The notes under the pieces: model-generated
Database searches by the model: none
The model's input: only the letters and a program-made list of their open reading frames with translations
Told to the model about the DNA's origin: nothing
Made by a program: the position numbers and the translations under genes
Origin: Globodera rostochiensis
Taxonomy: Eukaryota; Nematoda; Chromadorea; Rhabditida; Heteroderidae
Assembly (NCBI GenBank): GCA_018350325.1
Contig: JAEVLN010000001.1
Location: 3,687,254 to 3,751,253, forward strand
Reading direction: 5' to 3'
DNA: 64,000 nucleotides
Shown: in pieces, positions 1 through 11,878 of the stretch
How positions within the stretch are numbered: position 1 is the stretch's first letter
Layout of the letters: each line of letters begins with the position of its first letter

Positions 1-26
1 GGTGCTGTTTTGACTCGAAGTAATAG

Positions 27-208
27 CTGAGGAGGATCTTTTTGCTCCAGCGCGGGTTCAGACTATTTTTGATGCGCTCTGTGCGTCCGATTTCGACAAA
101 AACATTTTGAAGGTTCGGTGGCGTGCCCCGCTGGACCGACTCCTCTACCAGACAAATTGGGTCGGACTTGGAGAAAAGGTCGCGGTCCGCAAGGCTCCTG
201 ACAGGTAA
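27..208 (+). CDS. 3' terminal exon of an unidentified gene (partial, left edge)
   Basis: After a possible acceptor (tag at 24-26) one frame runs from 27 to a TAA at 206-208. It encodes about 60 residues of ordinary amphipathic composition: EEDLFAP near the start, then FDALCASDFDKN, RAPLDRLLYQTNW and finally EKVAVRKAPDR. The composition and the usable acceptor suggest a real terminal exon, with the rest of the gene to the left of the window. An alternative is that the exon is spliced at 204 (ag followed by gtaaaa) and continues. I do not recognise the family. Downstream sequence contains a long G-run and no clear following exon. Confidence 0.4.
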
Positions 209-1655
209 AACCATTTAAGCCAAAAAGGGACAAACAAATGCCACTGACTTGGCCGAAAGTACCAACTCCACACGGGCGCAAGGGCCTCGGTCCTTTGGCA
301 GGGCTTTCATTTGGGGGGGGGGGGGAATTCGATGAAACAAATGGGCACAACAAAGACAATGAAGTCCTAAAATGAGCAAACGATCAAATTAAATTAAATT
401 TTAATAAGAATTAAAGATTAGAGTAGGACGGGATCGGGATTTTGGGAAAAACCGGCCAAAATGGAAAACGAAACGAAGCCGAGTAAAGCGAATGAAAACG
501 ATGGGAAAAAGGTAAAAAGGGCCGTACAGTCACTCAGTTGTTTTGTTCAATCGCGTCAGAAACTTTTTTTTTGGACAATTGCGGCTCAAATGACGCGAAA
601 TTGGGTAAATAAGACAAACGAGGCAAAAATTCAATTAATTCTTTCACACTTTCCGTCGTCACATTCTCGAGAGAGAGTTTCACAACATTTGGCGGGGGGG
701 GGGGGGGGGTCTGCTGGGACGGATGACGTCACCGATGTGACTGTTTTTTGAAGAGACCGGCCGGCTAACCACACCAAACAAAGCTTGACACTCAATTCCT
801 ATTTCGTTTTAAAAAGGCCCAAAAGCGTTATATTTACCATTATTATTGATAAATCCGGAAGCGGTTTTTTATTTTATTTTTTCCGGACAAATTCGGAAGT
901 GCCCAAAAAACACGGATTCCGGCCGGATCCGGAGAATCCGTCCGGTTCCACGCGCTATAAAATATTAAACGAAAATTATAAAATTATTCGGTCGATAAAT
1001 GCTAAAGCCTCAAACAAATTTACCAAATTTGGTCAGTCTAAACAAAGTTTTTATTTGGCCGGTCTCTAGTTTTTGGAATTAATTTAATTTCCTAAAAACA
1101 TACATAATTAACTTTTGTTTACAAAAAATGTTATTTATGGACTTTTTATAATCCGGTAGTCGAGTTATTTACGTCCAAATAGTGTGACAAGAGCTTTTTT
1201 CAGCAACAACAAATAAATGGAATGGCCAGCGGCTGAGGGAACGGGCCGAGCATCGCAATTTATGGGCCCGGCCATAGGCGTTATCGATTGCTTCTCCCAG
1301 TGACTTGGAATTCCAAATTGCCAATTTCGTCCCTTTTCTCGTTCTTTCATTTTGGTGCGAGTGCATTTTAAGATGACATTTTAAGTCCAGTGAACGCGAG
1401 CGAATGCGTCAGAGCGCAATTGCATTGCATGACAATAAGCTTTTCTGCATTTGCAGTTCAAAGTTTTGTCTTCTTCCAGATGGATTGTCAAATAAAAACC
1501 GATAAGCCGAGGGTTTTTGTAAATTTTGTGTGTACCAAAGGAGTGAAAGTAACTTTTATCCGACCAAAAAATTCAACAGAAACGGTCATCGACCAGTTCG
1601 CGTAGCAACACAAAACATAACAAAGTTTGGCGCCTTTCCACGTTCTTTTGTTCGC
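209..1655. other. intergenic spacer with a TIR element
   Basis: AT-rich spacer between the left-edge exon and the 3' end of the RPS2 gene. It contains two poly-G tracts (about 317-329 and 694-707) and one inverted-repeat element at 753-1066, listed separately. The short open frames at 461-1069 and 1165-1605 show no domain, signal peptide or splice context that I can support. Confidence 0.6.
753..1066. mobile_element. short inverted-repeat (MITE-like) element, GAGACCGG family
   Basis: Starts GAGACCGGCC (753-762) and ends with the reverse complement GGCCGGTCTC (1057-1066). The same terminus, in the form TAGAGACCGG or one mismatch from it, bounds segments at 34033-34092 and 61008-61209, and a single end occurs near 52160. 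The interior has no plausible transposase. A target-site duplication is not obvious. Superfamily unknown. Confidence 0.5.
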
Positions 1656-3077
<1,422 letters not shown>

Positions 3078-4231
3078 TTTTTATCTCTTTATTAACCAGA
3101 CGATGCTTAAGTGTGGTAGGATTAGACTGCTCGGATCGTTTTGAACTGCTTCGGAAGGTCCCCAATCTAACCCTGGACAAATATCCCCTTGCCCACATGT
3201 TAAATGATAAAACTCAAACGCTGAACAATTTGGGCATTGCTCTATTCAAGCCGTTTGGTTTTTAAACCAGGGGTTTCAAAGTAAAAATGATCAAGAGATT
3301 GAGAGAGCGCTTTGGTAAAATGAGCATTTCCTATTGAAAATTTCGAATTACACAATGCCAAACAAAGAGTTCCTTTGTTAAAATTACAAATATTTAAACT
3401 TCCAGCCAAATCTTCATTTCCAAAGACATCCTACGAAATAAGGACATTTTCAATTTTCCAAGGTCGAGTGTCCATTTCCAAGGTCTGTACTTGGCATCCT
3501 AGGCCGAATGGCAAACCGGACATAAACGCCAAAAATTACACAAAGTGTGAGATTCTCTACAAAAACACTTGACTCTAGGCTCTGCGATTTTTCACCGCAG
3601 AGATACAGAGGTTAGGATTTTGTTTTATCGAGTCGTTGCGCTTTGACACCATTTTCGGTAGATTACAAAATATCCCGACCAATTTCTTAACAAATATCGT
3701 TAAATCTTTAAAAAATTTCGCGTGGCACCAATGGACTCCTCACCTATTGCTAATTTTTCCCGACGGCGCCTGTAAGCACCGCCGAGCTCCACTTCCCAGA
3801 AAAGAAAAGACAATTCCGAATCCGAATGAGGCCAAAATTCCTGTCTCTATTTCCTGACTATGAGCCCGAAGAACAAAAGATTAAATTTTAAGAATTTTTT
3901 AAGCACTTTGGGTTTTAAAGGACATGGTGCAAATTTGAACCAGAATGAATCAACTGCGACCAGCTTTCGTGAGTCTCCATAACATCCTCCTTTTTAATTT
4001 TTAACGAGACAAAGAGCAGGTGCTGAACAAAAGATGTGAAGAAACCTTGGAGCCATTAACAAATGACTTACAAACTCAAAAATGGAGAGGATTATATAAT
4101 TGTGAAGAAATGAGTGTTTGTCAAGGACAAGAACAGACTTTCGATCAGGGGAAAAGATTCTCCGTTTAAACGTCTTGTGGAATACTCCATTACTCCATGT
4201 GAATGACGCTGATCACTCTCCAATCTACAAA
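3078..4231. other. spacer between TDP-43 and RPS2
   Basis: About 1.15 kb of AT-rich sequence. It should hold the 3' UTR of the TDP-43 gene and the promoter of RPS2. The open frames here are short, low in supporting composition and have no splice partners. I see no RNA gene or repeat. Confidence 0.5.
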
Positions 4232-6987
4232 CTAATTTGCCTCTCGTCGCCATCCTCCTCCTTCGTTTCTGCGCCCGCCCTCCCCTCCCCGGCCGTTCTG
4301 TGGTCGGTAGACCAAAGGTTGGGAATACATAGGACTGCGCGACATTGTTGTTGAAGCGGCAGAAGTTGGTTGAGGCGGGGACAACGACTGATAGCGCACA
4401 AATTGTTGCTGTGCGAGATGATTGGAGGATGAAGCGCGGTGCGAAGGTTCGCCGTGCTGATGGATATTTGAGGAGGCAGCGGCAGCAACAAGAGCCTAAA
4501 TAAATAAATGACAATCTCAACGGACCATCAATTGTAGTCTCTAATTCAAAGATTAGAAATGGGCTCTGACCTTTATCGCAGCATTGACGACTTCTTGCGG
4601 CATGCCAATGTTGTTCAAATTGAGTGTTTCCAATTGGTTAAGCATTTGGCTGCCAGCAGCGGCCGGTGGATGCTGGTAGGCGTTAAAGGGCTGTTGATGC
4701 AATTGTTGGTGTATTGGGCCTGGAACGAAAATTGCCTAACCAATGCGATAAATGGAACAAAAAGTTTTTTGAAAGAGAAAATACCGGTAAACATTGGGCC
4801 CGCCGACCGGCTTTGCTGGATGCCGGACGTTGGTGTAGTGAGACGCTTTGAAGCAGCTGCCATCTCTTCGTATTCCCATTTTGTGGGCCCATAAGTGCTG
4901 TATATATCGCTCGAAGAATAACTCTCCTAAAGGGAGAGAGACATTCGTTCGTTCGGAATAAAATGTTGAAATGTAAACGAACATCGGCAGGTAAATTTGC
5001 CGGATGTGGCGGACTGAACGGAGAGGGATGGTGAAGGGAGGAATGGACAGCTTCCTGCGGGCGGGTGCTGTGCGCAGAAGAAATGCTGACTGCCGAGTCT
5101 TTAAGTTCAACCTGACCCATCCTAAAGCAATCAATCCATCATTATATATCTTTGAGAATGATTTGACTGACTTGATCAACTCTTTGGCCACTACGGGCGT
5201 CGAAAAGGTGACAAAAGCAAAGGAACGAAACGGTCTCGGAATGTAAACATCGGTCACCGACGAGTCGGGGTCAATCTTATGTGCCTCTTCCATAAAATGC
5301 TTCTTCAATTCTATGGGCGTGATGCCGTCTCGCAATCGGCCAACGAATATTTTTGAAGAAAGTGCGTTCTAAAATTACAAAATCGCGGGTGGGTGGGGGG
5401 GGCGCGGCAACGACTCAGAAACGACCTTTGAGAATGGAATCTTCACTTGACATTCACGATCCCCGATGATGTGATGCTGAAAATAAATGTTTGGTCGATA
5501 ACAAATGAATCAGTACTTTCTGTTTGAGGACTCGCTTTTGAGAATCCAAATCAGCCATTTGAATGAAGCCAAAGCCCCGGTTAGACAAATGGCCTCGCTG
5601 GGTTTTGATCTGTAAACGAATTTAAAATTTACTGAAAATAGTGACATGCAAAAAAAGTGAACTTATCAGAAAGAAAGACGATTAAACATTTTTGAGAGAA
5701 ATACCGAATAAACCCGAGACCATCCCTAAGACGTTGCAAAAAATTGTATTTGACAACATCCCATCACGATCAGACTGGACCAAAAAGCACAGACCTCGCA
5801 GTGGACCACTTTACCAAACGACTCAAAGTGCACGCGGAGCTGATCTTCGGTCAGCTCGAATGGCAATCCCATGATCAGCAGATCCACAATTCGGTTGGAC
5901 GTGTCCCCCTCCTGCTGCTCGTTGGTTCCATCCGCGGATTGGCCAACCAATTCTTTGCCCATCATTCGCTTTTGCTTGGACGCGCCTTGCTGCCGCTTTG
6001 CGGCATTCCGCGTCGCCTCATTCGTTATGCCTTTTCGTCCGTCCATCGGATCGATGGCGTCGCTGTCGCACGAATTACACAACGACTCATCATCACTTTC
6101 AACCATCAACTTACGACGCTTCGCATTCTGATCACCTAACAATTTAGGTATTCATGCAATTACAGACCCAATTTAAGAGAAAATCGGAATAAAACAACAC
6201 AGGAGACAAACAATTCTTAGTTATTGTATTACACACATTGCGCATTCAAATGCAAAAAACATTCGCAAAATATTTTTTGTGCTTTTCGTTGGTTCACTTA
6301 CAAAATGAGCAGAATTCACTTCCATTTTGAAGAAACTATTTTTAACACTAATCGCTCATTTAAACAATTCCCAATGACCAATTTCACGGTCCATTCCCAA
6401 ACAATCAAAGCAAATAAAACAGAACAAACTTTTTTTGACCGCATTTTTTGTTGCAGTTTCCGGTGGCTGTTGGTATTGCGATAACACAACAAACACTAAA
6501 ACATTGACAAAATGGGATCATTTCCAATTAACTTCCGATCCTTATAATAAAAGATTGAAATATAAATTAGAAACCTTTGTCAGCCCAACCATCCGAAGGC
6601 GGGTAAAACTTTGTCCCGGACGTATCGATTCGAAAGAAATTTGGAATTGTATAATTTAAAAAGACCAATACTTACAACAAAGCGCGGTATGCGCCAGTTT
6701 CGGAATTTTTGTACTTCAGCCCATGTGCGCCAGGAAAAGCACCGTTCAGTGTCTGGAGGCCGAGAGTGTTGCTGTCTTCGCTGTTTGTGGGTAGCTCAAT
6801 TCGTTCAGCTTCCTCATCAGCACTTCGTGCAACCACCACATATTCCGGCTGAAACACACACAAATTTCTGGTTAGTTTGACACCTCCAATCACCCAAAAA
6901 TAAATTTCTTTATAAATCTAATATGAAATGTTGAGTTGAATATGTGGTATACACATAATTTGTTACCTCGTGTTTGATTGGAGTCAT
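4232..6987 (-). CDS. tdp-1: TDP-43 orthologue, RNA-binding protein
   Basis: Nuclear RNA/DNA-binding protein acting in splicing and RNA turnover. The start exon (6987-6967) encodes MTPIKHE; exon 6848-6676 gives the TDP-43 N-terminal oligomerisation domain (IELPTN, LNGAFPGAHGLKYKN), continued at 6608-6575 (YPPSDGWADK) and 6495-6430 (FVVLSQYQQPP). Exon 6135-5795 has a basic NLS-like KRRK, an acidic run, and the start of RRM1 (DLLIMGLPFELTEDQL). Exons 5609-5517 (RGFGFIQM, RNP1) and 5476-5426 finish RRM1. RRM2 follows near 5370-5160 (KIFVGRL; DVYIPRPFRSFAFVTF, very close to the TDP-43 RRM2 signature). The C-terminal tail (about 5130-4232) is rich in Q, N, S, P and ends in an RG/GG stretch, with stop at 4232. 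The exon 2/3 junction and the tail junction near 4900-5050 are unresolved: no clean AG acceptor or matching phase is visible there. Confidence 0.9.
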
Positions 6988-7636
6988 TGTATGAAGCTGA
7001 ATATTTTAGCAAAAATGTAAGAAGCCAATATTTCTAAAAATTGTTGCGACAAGGAACATTAAATTGTATCGATCCAGCATTTCCTTAACTGGCAAAAACT
7101 GACTTTTAAACTAATTTGTAAGAAAAAGCCAGCCCGGAGTTAGTATTACCCGCCCGGATCCAAGTCGGGGGTTCCTATTAAAACGGGGCTCGTATTCAAA
7201 ACAAAAAATACTTTATCTGTTCAAATGGCTTGTATTTTTTTTGAATTTTGCAAAATTGGCGACTTGCTGCTTTTCATTCTTTGATTAAGTCGGGTTTCTG
7301 CCAGTTGAGTAAATGTTGGATTTTCGCCTAGTCGATGAAATATTGATGTTGATTTGGTAGACGAAATGTCGTGTTTTTGAGTAAGACGAACGCCAACACA
7401 CCCTAATGATCGACTTGTTTAAAATAAACTCCCACCCCCTCGAAAAAATTTTCTGGGCAATTGCTAAATGTGGTCAAAAATCTTTTATTTTGGACTCGAA
7501 CAAAACAAAAAACATAAAAATAGATCGACCATTCTTGACACATTCTTTTAAAAGCGTTCCGTGACAAATAACGAATGGTCCGGGCCAAAGGAGGCGTGCT
7601 TAGCCGTTTCTGCGAAGGAAATCTTAACATCGAATT
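6988..7636. other. spacer between RCC1L and TDP-43
   Basis: AT-rich, 650 bp. It probably contains the RCC1L 3' UTR and the TDP-43 promoter. The only open frame of note (7403-7630) lacks a recognisable domain. Nothing else seen. Confidence 0.5.
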
Positions 7637-10345
7637 TTAAAAAAACCCATAAACATTAGGGACTTGGTAAGGAAAGTGCTGATGATTGCGATGGCTCAGT
7701 GCTAATAGACCGTGTCGGTTGGCACCCCAAGAAAACTGAAAGAGATTTTTATAGCTTTAGACTCCAGAAGAAAGTCTAGTCGAAACAGCTCGCCCCGGCC
7801 GCTTTTCAACTTGTTTGCTGCGAAAAATGCCAAATTTCATTTTTAAAGTTTTTTGATCTTTTCAAATCGTTGGCCTAATTTCTGGATGCAAAATTCAAAA
7901 ATGTTCTTTTTATTTGGACCACCAATGTAAAATTGCATTTTTCCGAACCATATGGCCATCATCGGTCACAGCGCCCATTGCACAACTGCCGGCATAGACC
8001 TGTCATTTAAGTAGAAAATTACAATTAAAAAAATATTTCTCAAGCCAACTAGTTTTTTTTTCTAATTGAAATATTATAATATTCTCACAAAGCCCGGGCC
8101 GGTCGAGATTTTTTCGAGTTTTTAGTGATCCTGATGGTTCTCAAGTCCGATTTAAAGTATTTAATTGGTTTTTGTTATTATTTTACCTTTTTAACGCTAT
8201 GGCCTTCGTGGCCAGCGGAGGCGAAAAGCGGCGGGTCCAATTGCATTGGCCGTTCCAGTTTGGTAACCATCGGTCCAAATCCGAGTACCTCGCAGCCCCA
8301 CGTGAACACTTCGCCTTCAGAATTGCACACAATGCTAAAAAGAAATTTATTTAACAAAAATGCCCAAGAAACTCTTAAATTTCAAAAACATTTGTTCACC
8401 AGGAAGAGCCGGTCGCCTGCGCATCGATCACTTTGCCAACTTTGAATGGAACATGCGTCGGATAAAAGACCTGCGAGTTTTTGTTGATTGGACTATGTTC
8501 GTGGCCCTCGGGTTCTCCTCCTACATATCAAACAAAACGCAACCCGGGCTCTGACAAATACCCTTTTCGATGTTGGCAAAATGTCCAATTTTGAACACGA
8601 ATAATGTTGAACTTACCTGAGGTTCTTCACTGATTGCACTCAACTGACCATACTCATTTTGGCCCCAAATGAACAGGTCGCCCTTGTCGGAAACAGCCAT
8701 CAGCTGAACAGAAATTTTTACTAATTGAACAAAAATAATTTTTAAGAGATCATTTATATTTTATTTAAAAAAAACAGTGTCAGTGCTGCCCCCAATGTGC
8801 ACAATTCGTTCATCGGCCAAATCGCCGCCAACCAATGCCGGCATCCATTGCATTTGGCTGTTGCCGTTGCCCAACTGTCCGTCCGTGCCAAGGCCCCACG
8901 CGTACAAATGGCCGTCCGATGTCAGGGCAAAAGTCGTGTCCAAACAGGCGTGGACCTGCGTAATTTTGGGAATTTAATTAAACTGGGGAAACAAAAATTA
9001 GCATTTTTAAATGTTTTGTCTCAAAATCATTTCTAAGAGCCCCTACCCCAACCTTCAAAATTTCCGTGTCGACTGGCATCGCAACGGACCTCAACACGTT
9101 GTGTTTGTCATGTGTTACGAAAGGACCCGTCGCGACGGGGTCAGCTAAAAATAAAATAAAACCATGAAATTTTATCTTTTTAAAACAAAATGTCTTCTCA
9201 CTAACATCCGCACTGCCCATGAGTGTTGGTTCCAATGCAAAAAATGCGACATTTCCCCTCGCCGGTCAGAGTCAACACAACGGAATGCTGAACAACATTT
9301 GAAAAAAAATCAAATATTTTAAAGAATTTTCTTTTAATCATTTTCTTTCTACTTATATTTAACCGCCGTCCTCTTCTCACCATTCGTCCGGCACTAATCC
9401 AGCGAATCCGCTTGCATTCATCGGGCAACAAAATGCGCTTACTTTCAATGTGCCAAAAAAGCGCTTGGCCTGGCATCGGCTCTCCGCTAAACAAATTTGG
9501 ACGTAAAATTAACCATTTTTTTTTGCATACCTTGGCCCAGTCCGTCTTGACCCACCAATTTGGTAGAAAGTGTTCAAGCCGGACCCAAAGACTTCTGAAA
9601 GATCTTTGAGAATAAATTGTCAATTTTTTGTTAATTATAAGAAACCATTTCTTGAGGCGAATAGTGAGAACCCACAGCCGGCCGCCACATATTTGATTCG
9701 CCGGGTGTTCAACTTTGGAATGCGTTTCGGACGGTAGACCTGTACAGGTAAAACATGACGAATATACATTTATATTAATATTAAAATGATTAGAGAAATT
9801 TTGTTTTTTATTTTTGGTAGATTACTCGTATAACAAGTCTTAGTTTAATTTCTTTATATCCACAAAATTTTGGATGCATTTAAAAAAAACGCACGATTTC
9901 AGACGCCGCACTACTGGTGATAAGTGAAGCGATGGACAGCGCGCCAGTGGAAGTCAAACCTTTTTTTGGGAATTTGGTTCAAGTTGGGAATATTTTATTT
10001 TTTGAAAATTTAGATTTTAAATTTTCATATTTTCCTTTTGATGATCTAAAACCAATGAAATCGTTTCTATAAGATGAATCAATCTTCGACCTGCTCCGTA
10101 AACAGCGCAGTTGGTGCGCTTTTTTCGATCAGCAAAGTCGTGGACCTCCATGCCGCCCTTTTGCGGAATTTCTTCGTGCAGAGAATGGCCAGTATCATCG
10201 CCTACAGGCACAAATTTATTAACAAAAAAAATTTAGTTTTGTAAATTGTTACCTCTCGTTGAGGATGAAGCAACGGATGGATGGAAATGGGAGAGATGTC
10301 GATGAACAGCGCCAAAGGCGAGAGTAAATTGACGTCGTTGAACAT
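7637..10345 (-). CDS. RCC1L: RCC1-repeat protein, RCC1L/WBSCR16-like
   Basis: Seven-bladed RCC1-type propeller. Human RCC1L is mitochondrial, binds OPA1 and supports mitoribosome assembly; that role is by homology. Exons on the minus strand include about 10345-10250, 10200-10070, a short one near 9960-9890 (STGALSIASLI), 9740-9645, 9594-9531 (VFGSGLNTFYQIG), 9486-9381, 9287-9206 (FCIGTNTHGQCG), 9144-9053, 8955-8776 (DGHLYAWGLGTDGQLGNG), 8703-8617 (GDLFIWGQNEYGQL), 8470-8400, 8334-8196 (GEVFTWGCEVLGFGP), 7999-7949 and 7735-7637 (FSWGANRHGLLAL), with stop at 7637. Phases agree from 9594 to the stop. The missing glycine pattern in some blades and the GFGP blade resemble RCC1L rather than nuclear RCC1. 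The first exon is uncertain: two ATGs (10345 and 10349) open different frames, one more presequence-like (Arg-rich) but out of phase with exon 2. Confidence 0.82.
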
Positions 10346-10816
10346 GCATTTTTTTCTTGAATTAAAAATACCGCAAAAAGTTGGTTCTGAAATCATTGAA
10401 AAATCCGAATTAACAGAAACGTAGAACCTAGGCAGTTTTTTAGGAAATTTGGTATAGCGTTTCGTCTGAACGAGACAAATGAGTCCCAATGGATTTGGTC
10501 ATTTCAGTCTAGGGCTCATAAGTTTTGACTAGGACAGGGCGTGACCGGGACTTTTGGGAAAAACCGGGACCGGGTCGAAGCTTTTTTCAACCGGGAGGGA
10601 CCAACCGAGACTTCAAGGGAGAATTTCATTTTTTCCGGAAACATGCTCTCTTGTTTCCACAGAATTATCGAATTGAAGTTCAATTTCAGGGGTACACATA
10701 CCTATTCCGCAATTATACCATAAAACGTGCCAGAAAATATGGCCACATTTGTGTAAGGAGAACATAATATCTTTTAAAACAAATAATAATTTTTTTTCTC
10801 ATTTTAGTTCAGAATT
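10346..10816. other. divergent promoter region RCC1L / CCDC86
   Basis: 471 bp between two divergently read genes, so it should contain both promoters. At 10530-10620 there is a GC-rich patch with repeated GACCGGGAC/CCGGGACC words; similar patches occur near 430-455, 14135-14175, 51600-51665 and 58700-58735, suggesting fragments of a dispersed repeat. No motif that I can name as a promoter element. Confidence 0.4.
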
Positions 10817-11659
10817 ATGGAGATTGATCCGACCACAGAGCAATCGAAAGTAATTAATTGTAATGTTGCAGCTCCAACTGAGGAAAGTCAACCACAGATC
10901 AACACGAGAACCTTGCCAAAATCACAAAAATGGTGGAAAAGTGCACCAACCACCAGGTGACTCTGACTACGGGTCGGCAAATGGGGCTGATCTCGCGTGG
11001 GGCTTTGAGTCTGATTTTTTAATTTGTGGGGGGGGGGGGGGATGGAACAAATTGGAGTATCTTACCTTTTATGACTTTTGTTAAAATCATGGATTAGACG
11101 GTATATATGATGAAAATCGATAACCTGAGTATTTCTCAGAATTGAATAAAACCTTCATTCAAAAAATTAATTCAGGACTAATGAAAGCGACTACTATTAT
11201 ACCGGGAGCCCCCGAAATTAATTGTTTACGCATCAAAGAAAGAAATAAAGACAAAAGAAAAACAAATTTCCAGGCCAGTGACAAACAATGCTAAACTCAA
11301 GTCGACTTGGGAGCGGAAGATGCACGAGAAAAGCATGCGCGAACAGACACGTGCCATGCAAGCCGACATCCGGCAGCGTTTGACGGATGAGCGGACAGCG
11401 CGCGTGCAGGCACGGAAGGCGCGCGAGGAGAGACGCAAGAGCAATGAACGCAAGGCTGAAGTTGTGCAGGTCAAACGAGTGGATTGTTGAAATTTAAAAA
11501 AAGTTATGACTTTTCACTGTTATTATAACACAGGTGATTAGGAACACTGCGAAGCTTAAGCGAATGAAGCGTAAACAGCTGAGGACGACTGTACAGATGA
11601 GGGACCTCACTGCCGGGGGCGAACGCGTTGAGCAAAAGGCGAGCAACAATCAGAATTGA
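10817..11659 (+). CDS. CCDC86: CCDC86/Cgr1 family nucleolar protein
   Basis: Small basic coiled-coil protein of the Cgr1/CCDC86 family; yeast Cgr1 acts in pre-60S rRNA processing in the nucleolus. Three exons: 10817-10956, 11274-11469 and 11534-11659 (462 nt, 153 residues), all with GT-AG junctions and matching phases. Diagnostic segments are KWWKSAP near residue 42, the STWERKMHEK start of the helical region, a long Arg/Lys/Glu helix (about residues 60-112) and the C-terminal block VIRNTAKLKRMKRKQLR, which is the family hallmark. The first intron contains a poly-G run. The gene ends 219 bp before the next plus-strand start, so it could be co-transcribed with the EHBP1-like gene. Confidence 0.85.
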
Positions 11660-11878
11660 TCTAGCCTTCAAAACGCGTTCCCATGGCCATTTATCCCACC
11701 ATTTTTCTTGTTATTTTTTGATAAAACGGATTTTTTTGAAAACATTTTTTGATTTTTATTGAATGCGTTTTTGTCGTACAATTTATCAATTATGATGCTG
11801 TTTTATCCGGTCAGGCATGTTTTTTTGTTTCTTACGCATAAAAAAAATGTGTTTTTTAGGGTAATAGTCCTGGAGGCA

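Noticed and set aside
1169..1366. Minus-strand 65-codon frame downstream of RPS2
   Set aside because: Well-mixed composition, but no recognised family, no flanking exons, and it may lie in UTR or spacer.
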